NCBI RefSeq assembly: GCF_007050985.1
Contig: NZ_VHSF01000003.1
Span: forward strand, 157,499 to 221,498
Length of the DNA: 64,000 nucleotides
Origin: Christiangramia sabulilitoris
Lineage (GTDB): Bacteria > Bacteroidota > Bacteroidia > Flavobacteriales > Flavobacteriaceae
Direction of reading: 5' to 3'
Under the pieces are notes generated by a model. The model was not told the origin of the DNA. It did no database searches and was given only the letters and a program-made list of their open reading frames with translations. The translations under genes and the position numbers were made by a program. Position 1 is the stretch's first letter; each line of letters opens with the position of its first letter. Positions 8,139-16,751 of this stretch are shown one piece after another.

Positions 8139-8543
8139 ATGCCCAATTCTCTTACGTTAGCAGTTGATTTTGACGGGACTATAGTAGAGAACAGATTTCC
8201 TGAAATAGGAAAACCTATACTTTTTGCTTTCGAATCCCTGAGAAAACTACAGGAAGAAGGACACCGGCTCATCCTATGGACCTATCGCCACGGTGAGAAG
8301 CTTGAGGAGGCTGTTGAGTTCTGTGAAAAAAATGGATTAAAATTTTATGCCGTCAATAAGAGTTATCCGGAAGAAGAATTTGATAACACCATTAGCAGAA
8401 AAATTCTTGCCGATATTTATATTGATGACCGTAACCTCGGAGGAATGAAAGGCTGGGGAGAGATCTTTCAGATGTTAAGCAATGAAAGATTACCGAAAAA
8501 CGTAAAGAAAAAGAGAAGATCCGGTTTATTCGGAAGATTGTAA
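8139..8543 (+). CDS. HAD-like hydrolase (BT0820 type)
   Basis: A compact 134-residue haloacid-dehalogenase-like protein. Motif I is AVDFDGTIVE (nucleophile Asp10, acid/base Asp12), a motif II-like LILWTYR follows, and the acidic motif IV is ADIYIDDRNLGG. There is almost no cap domain. It resembles small Bacteroidota hydrolases such as BT0820, whose physiological substrate is not known to me. The C-terminus is basic (PKNVKKKRRSGLFGRL). It sits 8 bp before map and may form a unit with it. Confidence 0.8.
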   Translation: MPNSLTLAVDFDGTIVENRFPEIGKPILFAFESLRKLQEEGHRLILWTYRHGEKLEEAVEFCEKNGLKFYAVNKSYPEEEFDNTISRKILADIYIDDRNLGGMKGWGEIFQMLSNERLPKNVKKKRRSGLFGRL

Positions 8544-8551
8544 GATAGAAT

Positions 8552-9367
8552 ATGATAATACCTAAGACCAGAGAAGAGATAGAATTAATGCGTGAGAGCG
8601 CTTTGGTAGTTTCAAAGACATTAGGAATGCTCGCACCAGAGATCAAACCGGGAGTAACCACGTTACACCTGGATAAACTGGCAGAAGAATTTATAAGAGA
8701 TCATGACGCAATACCAGGCTTCCTGGGTTTATATGATTTCCCTAATTCTTTATGTATGAGTCCTAATGCCCAGGTGGTACACGGAATTCCCAATGATACA
8801 CCCCTTCGTGAGGGAGATATTATTTCGATTGATTGTGGCGCCATTAAAAATGGTTTTTATGGTGATCACGCTTATACCTTTGAAGTAGGTGAAGTGGCTC
8901 CTGAAGTAAAAAAGCTTCTTGAAGTAACCAAAGAGTCGCTTTACGTTGGAATCAGAGAATTTAAAGCAGGTAACCGTGTTGGTGATGTAGGTTATGCGAT
9001 CCAGAAGTACACTGAAGATCATGGTTATGGCGTAGTAAGAGAGCTTGTAGGTCACGGTCTCGGCCGAACCATGCACGAGGATCCTGAGATGCCAAACTAC
9101 GGAAAAAGAGGAAGAGGTAAAAAATTTGTCGAGGGAATGGTGGTTGCTATAGAACCTATGATTAACATGGGAACTAAAAGAATCAAACAGCTGCCCGATG
9201 GCTGGACCATACTAACTGCAGATAATAAGCCTAGTGCGCATTTTGAACACGATGTTGCACTGGTGGACGGCAAACCAGAATTACTATCAACATTTAAATA
9301 TATTTATGAATCCTTAAAAATCAATTCAACAGAAGAAGACGAATTTAGAGCAAAAGTTTATGATTAA
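8552..9367 (+). CDS. map: Methionine aminopeptidase type I
   Basis: Removes the initiator methionine from nascent proteins. The five metal ligands of the pita-bread fold are visible: Asp94 (SIDCGA), Asp105 (GDHAYTF), His168 (GHGLGR), Glu201 (AIEPMI) and Glu232 (HFEHD). The substrate-contacting His77 in VVHGIP is also present. At 271 residues with no N-terminal zinc extension it is the simple type Ia form. In many bacteria map sits in the ribosomal protein cluster; here it lies alone with a NUMOD4/HNH-like gene whose start overlaps its last 8 bases. Confidence 0.96.
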   Translation: MIIPKTREEIELMRESALVVSKTLGMLAPEIKPGVTTLHLDKLAEEFIRDHDAIPGFLGLYDFPNSLCMSPNAQVVHGIPNDTPLREGDIISIDCGAIKNGFYGDHAYTFEVGEVAPEVKKLLEVTKESLYVGIREFKAGNRVGDVGYAIQKYTEDHGYGVVRELVGHGLGRTMHEDPEMPNYGKRGRGKKFVEGMVVAIEPMINMGTKRIKQLPDGWTILTADNKPSAHFEHDVALVDGKPELLSTFKYIYESLKINSTEEDEFRAKVYD

Positions 9368-9923
9368 AAGTTACAGACAGGAAATCTGGAAAACCCTACA
9401 CAAAGATTCCTGGGAAGACCGCTTTATCTATAAAGTCTCAAATTTCGGAAGAATGATCAGTTATCTGAAAAATCCCGATGGAGACCTAATGAAAGGCGGA
9501 AAAGTAGGTGGATATTTAAACTTCGCGGTAAAATTGAAGAATGGAAAACATAAAACGTATTACATTCATCGCATTATTGCAGAAACGTTTTTAGAGAAAA
9601 AAGAAGGCGATCAATATGTGATCCACAAGAATTTTGTGAAGAACGATAATCGTGTTTCTAACTTGGCATGGGCCACCAAAGACGAATGGGTCCAACATCA
9701 ATATAACAGTCCTAAGGTGCAGGAAAACAAAAAGAAGAGGAAACTTAGAAAGGTTACCTCCTATTCTAAATTAACCTATGCACAGGCAGTTATCCTGAAG
9801 AAAAAACTTTTAGATCCTGAAAGAAAAACCCGTATCAGAGTGCTGGCAAAGCAGTTTGGTGTTTCCGAGATGCAATTATACCGCATCAAATCGGGTGAGA
9901 ACTGGGGAGATATCGAAGTATAG
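9360..9923 (+). CDS. NUMOD4/HNH-endonuclease-like protein with C-terminal helix-turn-helix
   Basis: A 187-residue protein. The N-terminus (about 7-35, EIWKTL to YKVSNFGRMISY) is a NUMOD4-like motif. The middle (about 65-108) resembles an HNH core: YIHRIIAETF, then VIHKNFVKNDNRVSNLAWAT, keeping His70, His89 and Asn97 but with NF where active relatives usually have DG after the central His. The C-terminus (about 135-180, LTYAQAVILKKKLL then VLAKQFGVSEMQLYRIKSGE) looks like a helix-turn-helix. Such modules occur in homing endonucleases. Its start overlaps the end of map by 8 bp, implying translational coupling, and no intron or phage genes are near, so it may be a domesticated DNA- or RNA-binding protein. 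Nuclease activity is uncertain. Confidence 0.75.
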   Translation: MIKSYRQEIWKTLHKDSWEDRFIYKVSNFGRMISYLKNPDGDLMKGGKVGGYLNFAVKLKNGKHKTYYIHRIIAETFLEKKEGDQYVIHKNFVKNDNRVSNLAWATKDEWVQHQYNSPKVQENKKKRKLRKVTSYSKLTYAQAVILKKKLLDPERKTRIRVLAKQFGVSEMQLYRIKSGENWGDIEV

Positions 9924-9926
9924 AGA

Positions 9927-10691
9927 ATGAGTAATCTTTTTAAACTGGCCTTAAATTCAATTCCCAGGCCTGTTCTTATTAGAATTAGTTACCTGGTAAG
10001 GCCGTTTTTAAAGATTTACCTTAAAGGTACGAGATATACAGACCCTATTGACGGGAACAGTTTCAGGAAGTTTTTACCTTATGGTTACGAGAACCAGCGG
10101 GAAAATGTACTTTCCCCCTCTACCCTCTCCCTAGAGAGGCATAGGCTTTTATGGCTTTATTTAAAGGAACAGACCACTTTTTTTACCGGACGGCATAAAG
10201 TTCTGCATTTCGCTCCTGAACAGGCTTTTTATAAGCGATTCAGAAAATTGCCAAATCTGGATTATACCACTACAGATCTTGAATCACCCCTGGCCGATGT
10301 GAAAGCAGATATCTGCGATCTTCCATTTGATAATAATAGTTTCGATTTTATTTTATGCAACCACGTGCTGGAGCATATACCAGATGACCGCAAAGCCATG
10401 CAGGAGCTTTACCGGATCCTGAAACCGGGCGGAACCGCTATTTTACAAATTCCACAGGAAATGGAAAGGGCAGAAACATTTCAGGATGATTCCATCACAG
10501 ACCCAAAAGAAAGAGCGAAGATTTTTGGGCAATATGATCATGTGAGGGTCTATGGCAGAGATTATTTTGATAAGTTAAGAGATATCGGTTTTAAGGTGGA
10601 AGAGGTAGATCTTACCTCCAGCTTGTCACCGGAAGAGATGGACAAATACCGGCTTGCCCAGGGAGAGATCATCCCGGTTTGTACCAAATAG
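9927..10691 (+). CDS. Class I SAM-dependent methyltransferase
   Basis: A 254-residue protein of the methyltransferase 11 type. Motif I is atypical (KVLHFAPEQAFYKRF, with APE instead of a glycine-rich GxGxG). The acidic residue after strand 2 is in DYTTTDLES, and the later motifs are clear: FDFILCNHVLEHIPDD and RILKPGGTAILQIP. The substrate is unknown. It starts 3 bp after the NUMOD4/HNH-like gene and ends directly against the convergent apbE gene. No signal peptide or membrane segment is obvious. Confidence 0.8.
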   Translation: MSNLFKLALNSIPRPVLIRISYLVRPFLKIYLKGTRYTDPIDGNSFRKFLPYGYENQRENVLSPSTLSLERHRLLWLYLKEQTTFFTGRHKVLHFAPEQAFYKRFRKLPNLDYTTTDLESPLADVKADICDLPFDNNSFDFILCNHVLEHIPDDRKAMQELYRILKPGGTAILQIPQEMERAETFQDDSITDPKERAKIFGQYDHVRVYGRDYFDKLRDIGFKVEEVDLTSSLSPEEMDKYRLAQGEIIPVCTK

Positions 10692-11705
10692 TTAATCCAG
10701 GATATTTTCCTTAAATCCGGGCGTACTGAATATGTCCATATCACCAGCTGGTGTAGAATACAAAATATACACCTCCACGTCATCAAGTTCTTTTAAAAGC
10801 TGTGTACTCCTCTCAATACCTAACGCCATAAATGCCGTAGCATAACCATCGGCAAGCATGCAATTCTCTGCCAATACAGATGCACTTAGTACATTACTCT
10901 TTTCAGCTTTACCGGTCTTTGGATTGATGGTATGTACATATTTTTGACCAGTAATTGAATCTACCCTGTATTTTCTATAGTTACCAGAAGTCGCCATCGC
11001 TGAATTAAGCAATTTTACCCGTGCCTGTAACCTTCGCTCTCCATCCACCTGTTCAGGATCGTCGATACCAACTACCCAATTAGCATTATTCCCCAGGTTC
11101 TCTCCTTTAGCCCTCAGTTCTCCGCCAAGTTCTATAAGATAATTCTCCACATCCTTAGATTCCAGATATTCCGCGATCACATCTATAGCATATCCTTTGG
11201 CGATCGCATTAAAATCTAGGTAAATTGCCGGATGCTCTTTCTTTATGGTAAGCTTATCTGTTAACGTCACTTTATTAAAACCAACCAGATTTCTTAGAGA
11301 ATCCAGTGAATCAGCGCTAATTGATTTAAGAGGTTTCGCGGGACCAAATCCATAAGCATTGACCAAGACCCCAACAGTTGGATCAAAAAAGCCATCACTC
11401 TCCTTAAAAATCTTATTGGAAGCGTTGAATACCTTCTCGAAATTCTTATCCACTGTTACCGTGGTATCCCCGCGGTTTATTCGTGAAATATCAGATTTGA
11501 CAAGATAGGTGCTCATAGAAGAATTGATCTCCTCAATTATGCTATCCAGGGACTTTTCAAAATCAAGGTCCCTGTCTGAAAAATACCTGATATTATAGGT
11601 TGTACCCAAAGCTTCACCGTTATAACGATGGCTTTCGGTCGTTTTCTCAGATTTACAGGAGATAAGGAATAAAAAAGAAATAAGGAAAAGAGAAATTTTC
11701 TTCAT
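10692..11705 (-). CDS. apbE: FAD:protein FMN transferase
   Basis: ApbE uses FAD to attach FMN covalently to threonine in flavoproteins such as NqrB and NqrC. The N-terminus is a lipoprotein signal with lipobox LISC (Cys17). Family signatures follow: ALGTTYNIRYF, a segment beginning LDSIIEEINSSMSTY, the substrate region FNAIAKGYAIDVIAEYL, ELGGELRAKGEN and the C-terminal VLAENCMLADGYATAFMALG. Length 337 is normal. It lies last in the leftward nqr cluster, 2 bp after the small gene at 11708-12064, which fits maturation of the two flavinylated Nqr subunits. An intrinsic terminator between nqrF and these two genes suggests they are expressed by read-through or a separate promoter. Confidence 0.95.
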   Translation of the reverse strand: MKKISLFLISFLFLISCKSEKTTESHRYNGEALGTTYNIRYFSDRDLDFEKSLDSIIEEINSSMSTYLVKSDISRINRGDTTVTVDKNFEKVFNASNKIFKESDGFFDPTVGVLVNAYGFGPAKPLKSISADSLDSLRNLVGFNKVTLTDKLTIKKEHPAIYLDFNAIAKGYAIDVIAEYLESKDVENYLIELGGELRAKGENLGNNANWVVGIDDPEQVDGERRLQARVKLLNSAMATSGNYRKYRVDSITGQKYVHTINPKTGKAEKSNVLSASVLAENCMLADGYATAFMALGIERSTQLLKELDDVEVYILYSTPAGDMDIFSTPGFKENILD

Positions 11706-11707
11706 AA

Positions 11708-12064
11708 TTAAAATTCTTTCCAGCCCGAATAGTTTACAATATAATCCTCATCGCTGGTTATTGGTTTCTCATAATCGGTGGAATTTGCCAATCCTACACC
11801 GGCGTAAAAAGTACGGGCATTGAATTTTTCAGCATGTTCCTTAATGTCTTTCATAAAGGCAGGATCAAAGGCGGCGGGATCATCTGGATACTCAATGGCC
11901 CTGACAATGACGAAATGAAGTTTAGATTCTTTTAAAGCAACGAATTGAGGGTTTCTTTTCAGCTTACTATTTACGCCAAGAAATTCATATCCATTATCTT
12001 CAAGATCTTTTCCCACGATATTCATCGCGAGGTTATGCAGTTCCTGTTCGGTTAATTTAGGCAT
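11708..12064 (-). CDS. Small protein of unknown function between nqrF and apbE
   Basis: A soluble-looking 118-residue protein with no signal peptide, membrane segment or cysteine. It begins MPKLTEQELHNLAMNIVG and contains strands such as FVALKESKLHFVIVRAIEY and ARTFYAGVGLAN, suggesting a small alpha/beta fold. I do not recognise a domain. Similar proteins next to nqrF in relatives tend to be named after Nqr, but that would be by position only and nothing here matches NqrF. Two bases separate it from apbE, so the pair is surely co-transcribed and may act in Nqr maturation or regulation (inference). Confidence 0.75.
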   Translation of the reverse strand: MPKLTEQELHNLAMNIVGKDLEDNGYEFLGVNSKLKRNPQFVALKESKLHFVIVRAIEYPDDPAAFDPAFMKDIKEHAEKFNARTFYAGVGLANSTDYEKPITSDEDYIVNYSGWKEF

Positions 12065-12074
12065 AGCTTAAATA

Positions 12075-12100
12075 TAAAAAAATCCCGCCGAAGCGGGATT
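12075..12100 (-). terminator. Intrinsic terminator after nqrF
   Basis: On the minus strand ATCCCGC, loop TTCG, GCGGGAT is followed by a T run. It sits between nqrF and the small gene preceding apbE. Confidence 0.88.
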
Positions 12101-12107
12101 GTATTTA

Positions 12108-13394
12108 TTATCCTCCAAAGTCATCAAATCTGATATTCTCTGGTGGAATTCCGAAGTCCTCTCCCATTTTTTGAACGGCTTTGTTCATTAATGGCGGTCC
12201 ACAGAAGTATAATTCTATTTCTTCCGGCTCTTCGTGATGAGATAAATAATTATCTATTACCACCTGGTGTATGAATCCTACAAAACCATCACCTTCATCA
12301 TCAAGACTGGATTTAACTTTCCAGTTATCTTCTTCCATAGGCTCAGAAAGGGCCAGGTAGAATTTGAAATTAGGGAAATCTCTTTCCAGTGCTCTAAAGT
12401 GTTCAGTATAGAAAAGTTCACGTTTAGATCTACCACCATACCAGTAGGTTACTTTTCTACCGGTCTTCAATGTTCTGAACAGGTGATACAGGTGAGATCT
12501 CATTGGCGCCATTCCGGCTCCACCACCAACGTAAAGCATTTCAGCATCACTTTCGTTGATAAAGAATTCACCATAAGGTCCTGAAATCACTACTTTATCT
12601 CCTTTTTTCAGACTAAAGATATAAGATGAGGCAACCCCTGGGTTGACATCCATCCATCCGTCCTTTGCTCTGTCCCATGGTGGCGTCGCAATACGAACGT
12701 TAAGCATGATCTCACGCCCTTCTGCCGGATAAGAAGCCATAGAATAAGCTCTTTCCACAGTCTCCGGGTTTTTCATCACTAAAGGCCATAAGTTAAACTT
12801 ATCCCACTCAGCTTTAAATTTGTCTGGAGTTTCATGCTCTTCAGGGTGAGCGGTGATATCCATATCTTCAAACTTAACTTCCGTTTTAGGAATTTCAATT
12901 TGAATATAACCACCGGCTTTGTAATCCATTGGCTCTGGAATCTCTACCACGAACTCTTTAATAAATGAGGCCACGTTATAGTTTCTAACCACGGTCGCAT
13001 CCCATTTCTTAATTCCGAAGACTTCCTCAGGAATGGTAATTTTCATATCCTGCTTCACCTTCACCTGGCAACCAAGTCTCCATCCATCTGCGATCTCTTT
13101 ACGGGTAAAGTGAGGTTCTTCGGTAGGAAGGATAGCTCCACCACCTTCTTCCACTATACATTTACACTGGATACAGGTTCCACCTCCACCACAGGCCGAA
13201 GGAAGGAAAAGTTTATTATCACCAAGGGTAGAAAGTAAGGTCCCTCCGGAACCTACCTCGATATCTTTTTCATTATTAACATTGATAGTTACGGGACCTG
13301 AAGGGGTCAGTTTTGCCTTGGCACCCAATAAAATAGAAACCAGCAACAAAATCAGAACTAAAAATACTACTATACTTGCTATAATTACTGTCAT
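12108..13394 (-). CDS. nqrF: Na+-translocating NADH:quinone reductase subunit F
   Basis: NADH-oxidising subunit of the Na+-pumping respiratory complex. An N-terminal membrane anchor ([20 protein letters not shown]) is followed by a ferredoxin domain with the [2Fe-2S] ligands Cys68, Cys74, Cys77 and Cys109. Next comes a ferredoxin reductase-like part with the FAD motif RAYSMASYP (from Arg215) and the NADH motif [10 protein letters not shown]. The C-terminus [13 protein letters not shown] is diagnostic. At 428 residues it is slightly longer than Vibrio NqrF. It is last of the six nqr genes, 15 bp after nqrE, and is followed by an intrinsic terminator. Confidence 0.97.
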   Translation of the reverse strand: MTVIIASIVVFLVLILLLVSILLGAKAKLTPSGPVTINVNNEKDIEVGSGGTLLSTLGDNKLFLPSACGGGGTCIQCKCIVEEGGGAILPTEEPHFTRKEIADGWRLGCQVKVKQDMKITIPEEVFGIKKWDATVVRNYNVASFIKEFVVEIPEPMDYKAGGYIQIEIPKTEVKFEDMDITAHPEEHETPDKFKAEWDKFNLWPLVMKNPETVERAYSMASYPAEGREIMLNVRIATPPWDRAKDGWMDVNPGVASSYIFSLKKGDKVVISGPYGEFFINESDAEMLYVGGGAGMAPMRSHLYHLFRTLKTGRKVTYWYGGRSKRELFYTEHFRALERDFPNFKFYLALSEPMEEDNWKVKSSLDDEGDGFVGFIHQVVIDNYLSHHEEPEEIELYFCGPPLMNKAVQKMGEDFGIPPENIRFDDFGG

Positions 13395-13409
13395 AATCTT
13401 TCTTTACGA

Positions 13410-14024
13410 TTATAGTTTAATTCCCATAAAACTCATAAATCCAAGTGCCATTAAGCCGGTAATGATAAAGGTGATACCAAGGCCTTTTAATGGTGCAGGA
13501 ACATTCGAGTATGCAATTTTTTCTCTGATGGCGGCAATAGCCAGAATAGCAAGAAACCATCCAATCCCACTACCTAAACCGTAGGTAACAGCTTCAGAAA
13601 TCCCACTAAAGTCTTTTTGTTGCATAAAAAGCGACCCACCAAGGATAGCACAGTTTACTGCAATAAGTGGAAGGAAAATCCCCAGAGCACCATAAAGTGC
13701 AGGAGCAAATTTTTCCACGATCATTTCCACCAGCTGTACCATAGATGCGATTACCGCAATGAACATGATAAAACTCAGGAAACTAAGATCTACCTCAGCA
13801 TATTCTGCACCCAACCAAGTTAAAGCACCAGGTTTAAGCAGGTAATTGTCCAACAAAAAGTTAATTGGTACTGTAACCAGTAATACAAAGATTACGGCAG
13901 CACCTAAACCAACAGCTGTTTTTACAGTTTTTGATACCGCCAGGTAGGAACACATTCCCAGGAAATAGGCGAATATCATATTTTCAATGAAAATACTTCT
14001 TACAAATAGATTAACTAAGTCCAT
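13410..14024 (-). CDS. nqrE: Na+-translocating NADH:quinone reductase subunit E
   Basis: Integral membrane subunit with about six membrane helices in 204 residues. It starts [20 protein letters not shown]. The cysteines in [10 protein letters not shown] and AVNCAILGG match the positions that, with NqrD, bind the intramembrane iron centre. NqrD and NqrE are pseudo-symmetric homologues. The gene lies 27 bp after nqrD and 15 bp before nqrF. Confidence 0.96.
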   Translation of the reverse strand: MDLVNLFVRSIFIENMIFAYFLGMCSYLAVSKTVKTAVGLGAAVIFVLLVTVPINFLLDNYLLKPGALTWLGAEYAEVDLSFLSFIMFIAVIASMVQLVEMIVEKFAPALYGALGIFLPLIAVNCAILGGSLFMQQKDFSGISEAVTYGLGSGIGWFLAILAIAAIREKIAYSNVPAPLKGLGITFIITGLMALGFMSFMGIKL

Positions 14025-14051
14025 TTCTTATACTTTTTTGCTGTTCAGCTA

Positions 14052-14798
14052 TTAGTTTTCTTCGATTAGTTTACGGTTTCTGGCACGTTGTACCCAGATA
14101 ATAAGCCCTACTACAATAAGAGCCATCGGGGATAATAACATTAAACCGTTGTTCTCATAGCCCAGGGCGTAAAGACCGGTAGATTCAGAAAGTGTAGCGG
14201 CCTGATGACCTAATACTTCAAATCCAAATAATTTACCTGATCCAAGCAGCTCTCTGAAAAAGGCTACGATGATAAGGATCAATCCATATCCCGCAGCATT
14301 TCCTATACCATCAAGAAATGATTTATAAACACCATTACCTAAGGCAAAAGCTTCCAGACGTCCCATTACAATACAGTTGGTTATAATAAGACCAACAAAT
14401 ACAGAAAGCTGTTTACTTACATCAAATGCATAAGCTTTCAAAACCTCACTTACCAGGATCACCAGTGATGCTACCACCACTAACTGCACGATAATACGAA
14501 TACGGCTTGGAATTAGATTACGTAACATAGAAATGATCATGTTACTAAAAGCCATTACCACCATTACCGCGATCGCCATAACTATGGCCGGCTCCAGCTG
14601 AACTGTAATCGCCAAAGCTGAACAAATTCCCAGTACCTGTACCGTGATCGGGTTATTATCATCTAAAGGATCTGATAATAATTTTCTGTTTCCCTTCGAA
14701 AGAAAATGCTCTTTTTCTTCAGAATCTGATAGAAAAAGGATCATTTCCTGCTTTTTCTCTTCCTCTTTAGCAGAGTTGAATTTTGTCTCTTTAGCCAT
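14052..14798 (-). CDS. nqrD: Na+-translocating NADH:quinone reductase subunit D (N-terminally extended)
   Basis: Membrane subunit paired with NqrE. The family core starts near residue 40 ([18 protein letters not shown]) and carries the expected cysteines in [16 protein letters not shown] and [15 protein letters not shown]. Compared with Vibrio NqrD (about 210 residues) this protein has about 35 extra N-terminal residues, charged and predicted cytoplasmic. No later in-frame ATG sits at the usual start, and the ATG is 2 bp from the nqrC stop, so the extension looks real. Confidence 0.95.
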   Translation of the reverse strand: MAKETKFNSAKEEEKKQEMILFLSDSEEKEHFLSKGNRKLLSDPLDDNNPITVQVLGICSALAITVQLEPAIVMAIAVMVVMAFSNMIISMLRNLIPSRIRIIVQLVVVASLVILVSEVLKAYAFDVSKQLSVFVGLIITNCIVMGRLEAFALGNGVYKSFLDGIGNAAGYGLILIIVAFFRELLGSGKLFGFEVLGHQAATLSESTGLYALGYENNGLMLLSPMALIVVGLIIWVQRARNRKLIEEN

Positions 14799-14800
14799 AA

Positions 14801-15544
14801 TTATTTTATTGCTACTTTAATATCGGTTTGTGTCCTGAAGTAAGGCAAATAACGTTTCAACCTTTCAGAGATCATATCAGAAACTCCATCTCCGGTAATG
14901 GTCGCACCAGAAATAGCATCAACCTTATTATCCTCTTTATTCGAAGGATCAATATCACCTTTAACCACAGATACACCTACAAGGTTACCACTTGAATCGA
15001 ATATTCTTTCGTTCTCAAATTTCTTTTTGAACCATTCTTTAGTGATCTCTGCTCCAAGTCCAGGAGTTTCACCAAGGTGATCAAAGGTTGCCCCCTTGAT
15101 AGTATTTACATCATCTTTAAGAGAGATATACCCGAAAATCGCATTCCAAAGTCCATTACCTCTTAACGGCACGATATAATATCTGGAGCCCTCAACTTCG
15201 GCAATATATAATGGAAACACCTGCTCCTCTACCGGCTTCTTCAGCTCTTTGGCTAAATCAACTTTAAAGGCATCTATAGATTCATCTGCAGTCCCATCTT
15301 CTCTCAGAGCGATCTCTTCAACGATATACTGGTCGTATAATTCTTTCGCTCCGTCTCGGTCGGTTTCTATCCCAACGGTAGCAAGAATATTCTGCATTTT
15401 TTCTTTACGCACATTTTCCTGCTGAGTAGGCTGAAGGGAAGTTGCAGCAAACGCAAGTACTGCGGCTACCACGACCACCATGATCACGGCAAACATAAAA
15501 GTATAGCCGTTACTGTTTGTTTTATTTACTGATTTCTCTTCCAT
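14801..15544 (-). CDS. nqrC: Na+-translocating NADH:quinone reductase subunit C
   Basis: Single-span subunit (membrane helix about 14-36) with a large periplasmic domain carrying covalent FMN. The flavinylation motif is [15 protein letters not shown]; the modified threonine is expected to be Thr215 of SGAT, the DxxSGAT pattern recognised by ApbE, whose gene lies at the end of the cluster. The motif [17 protein letters not shown] is typical of NqrC/RnfG. Length is 247. It is packed 2 bp from both nqrB and nqrD. Confidence 0.96.
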   Translation of the reverse strand: MEEKSVNKTNSNGYTFMFAVIMVVVVAAVLAFAATSLQPTQQENVRKEKMQNILATVGIETDRDGAKELYDQYIVEEIALREDGTADESIDAFKVDLAKELKKPVEEQVFPLYIAEVEGSRYYIVPLRGNGLWNAIFGYISLKDDVNTIKGATFDHLGETPGLGAEITKEWFKKKFENERIFDSSGNLVGVSVVKGDIDPSNKEDNKVDAISGATITGDGVSDMISERLKRYLPYFRTQTDIKVAIK

Positions 15545-15546
15545 AA

Positions 15547-16737
15547 CTAAACTGCTGTTTCTACTTGAGGGTTAGCATTTTTAAGTCTTTTCTTTCTTCT
15601 GTTGATGTTAGACTGAATCACATAGTGATCTATAGTTGGCGCAAAAACATTCATCAACAAAATTCCAAGCATTACTCCTTCAGGATATGCGGGGTTAAAG
15701 ATCCTGATCATTACTGAAAGAAATCCAATCAGGAAACCGTAGATCCATTTACCCTTGTAGGTTTGGGCAGCAGAAACGGGGTCTGTAGCCATAAATACGA
15801 TACCAAAGGCAAGTCCACCAACAATAAGGTGAAGATACCAGGGAAAGTTAGTAAGTTCATTTCCTTCTACACCTAATGCAGGCAATGAGTTGAAAATGAA
15901 TCCCATTACAGCAGCACCAATAAAGGCACTTAATATAATTCTCCAGCTTCCAACCTTAGTAAGTATCAATATCAGCGCACCTGCCAGAATACAGATTGCA
16001 GATGTTTCTGCAATAGATCCCGGGATCATTCCAGAGAACATATCCATAGCAGAGTATCCTACATCGTTTCCTGCCGCAAGTTTACCAAGGATAGTTTCAC
16101 CAGAAACCGCATCTACTTCACCGGCGTTACTTACCCATACGGTGTTACCAGACATGTAAGTTGGATATGCGAAGAAAGCAAAAGCTCTGGCTGTAAGTGC
16201 AGGGTTAAGAATGTTCATTCCCGTACCTCCAAAGGCCTCTTTACCAATTAATACTGCAAAAACAACAGATAAAGCCACCATCCATAGTGGAATATCTATT
16301 GGCATGATCATAGGGATTAATAAACCTGTAACCAGGTATCCTTCATTTACTTCGTGACCTCTAAAGATCGCGAAGGCGAATTCTATTCCCAGACCCACAC
16401 CATAAGAAACAGCGATCATCGGTAATATTTTCCAGGCTCCGTGCAGGAAAGCATCCATAAAAGGAACACCATCTGCATATTCTGGTAATTGATGTAAATA
16501 TTGATATCCGCCATTCCACATCCCGAAGATAAGTGCCGGTACAAGAGCAAGAACCACAGTGATCATGGTTCTTTTTAAGTCTACCGCATCACGTATGTGA
16601 GCTCCTTTTTGAGTTGTATGATTAGGAGTAAAAAGGAAAGTATCCAAAGCGTTGATCGCCGGGGCATACTTTTCCAGTTTCTGACCCTTGCTAAAAGGCT
16701 CCTTTATTTTATCTAATCTTTGTCTAATCCATTCCAT
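15547..16737 (-). CDS. nqrB: Na+-translocating NADH:quinone reductase subunit B
   Basis: Main membrane subunit of Nqr (about ten helices, 396 residues), carrying covalent FMN and riboflavin. Conserved blocks include HIRDAVDLKRTM, GHEVNEGYLVTG, GGTGMNILNPALTARAFAFF, MIPGSIAETSA and the C-terminal FMATDPVSAAQTYKGKWIYG. The covalent FMN site aligns with DAVSGETILGKL: the threonine (Thr215) is present but the motif is SGET rather than the SGAT I know from Vibrio NqrB. It lies 14 bp after nqrA. Confidence 0.96.
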   Translation of the reverse strand: MEWIRQRLDKIKEPFSKGQKLEKYAPAINALDTFLFTPNHTTQKGAHIRDAVDLKRTMITVVLALVPALIFGMWNGGYQYLHQLPEYADGVPFMDAFLHGAWKILPMIAVSYGVGLGIEFAFAIFRGHEVNEGYLVTGLLIPMIMPIDIPLWMVALSVVFAVLIGKEAFGGTGMNILNPALTARAFAFFAYPTYMSGNTVWVSNAGEVDAVSGETILGKLAAGNDVGYSAMDMFSGMIPGSIAETSAICILAGALILILTKVGSWRIILSAFIGAAVMGFIFNSLPALGVEGNELTNFPWYLHLIVGGLAFGIVFMATDPVSAAQTYKGKWIYGFLIGFLSVMIRIFNPAYPEGVMLGILLMNVFAPTIDHYVIQSNINRRKKRLKNANPQVETAV

Positions 16738-16751
16738 AGTTCTTCAGCTTT

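Noticed and set aside
9360..9923. Homing endonuclease inside an intron or intein
   Set aside because: Neither map nor the flanking methyltransferase gene is interrupted and no intron structure is visible.
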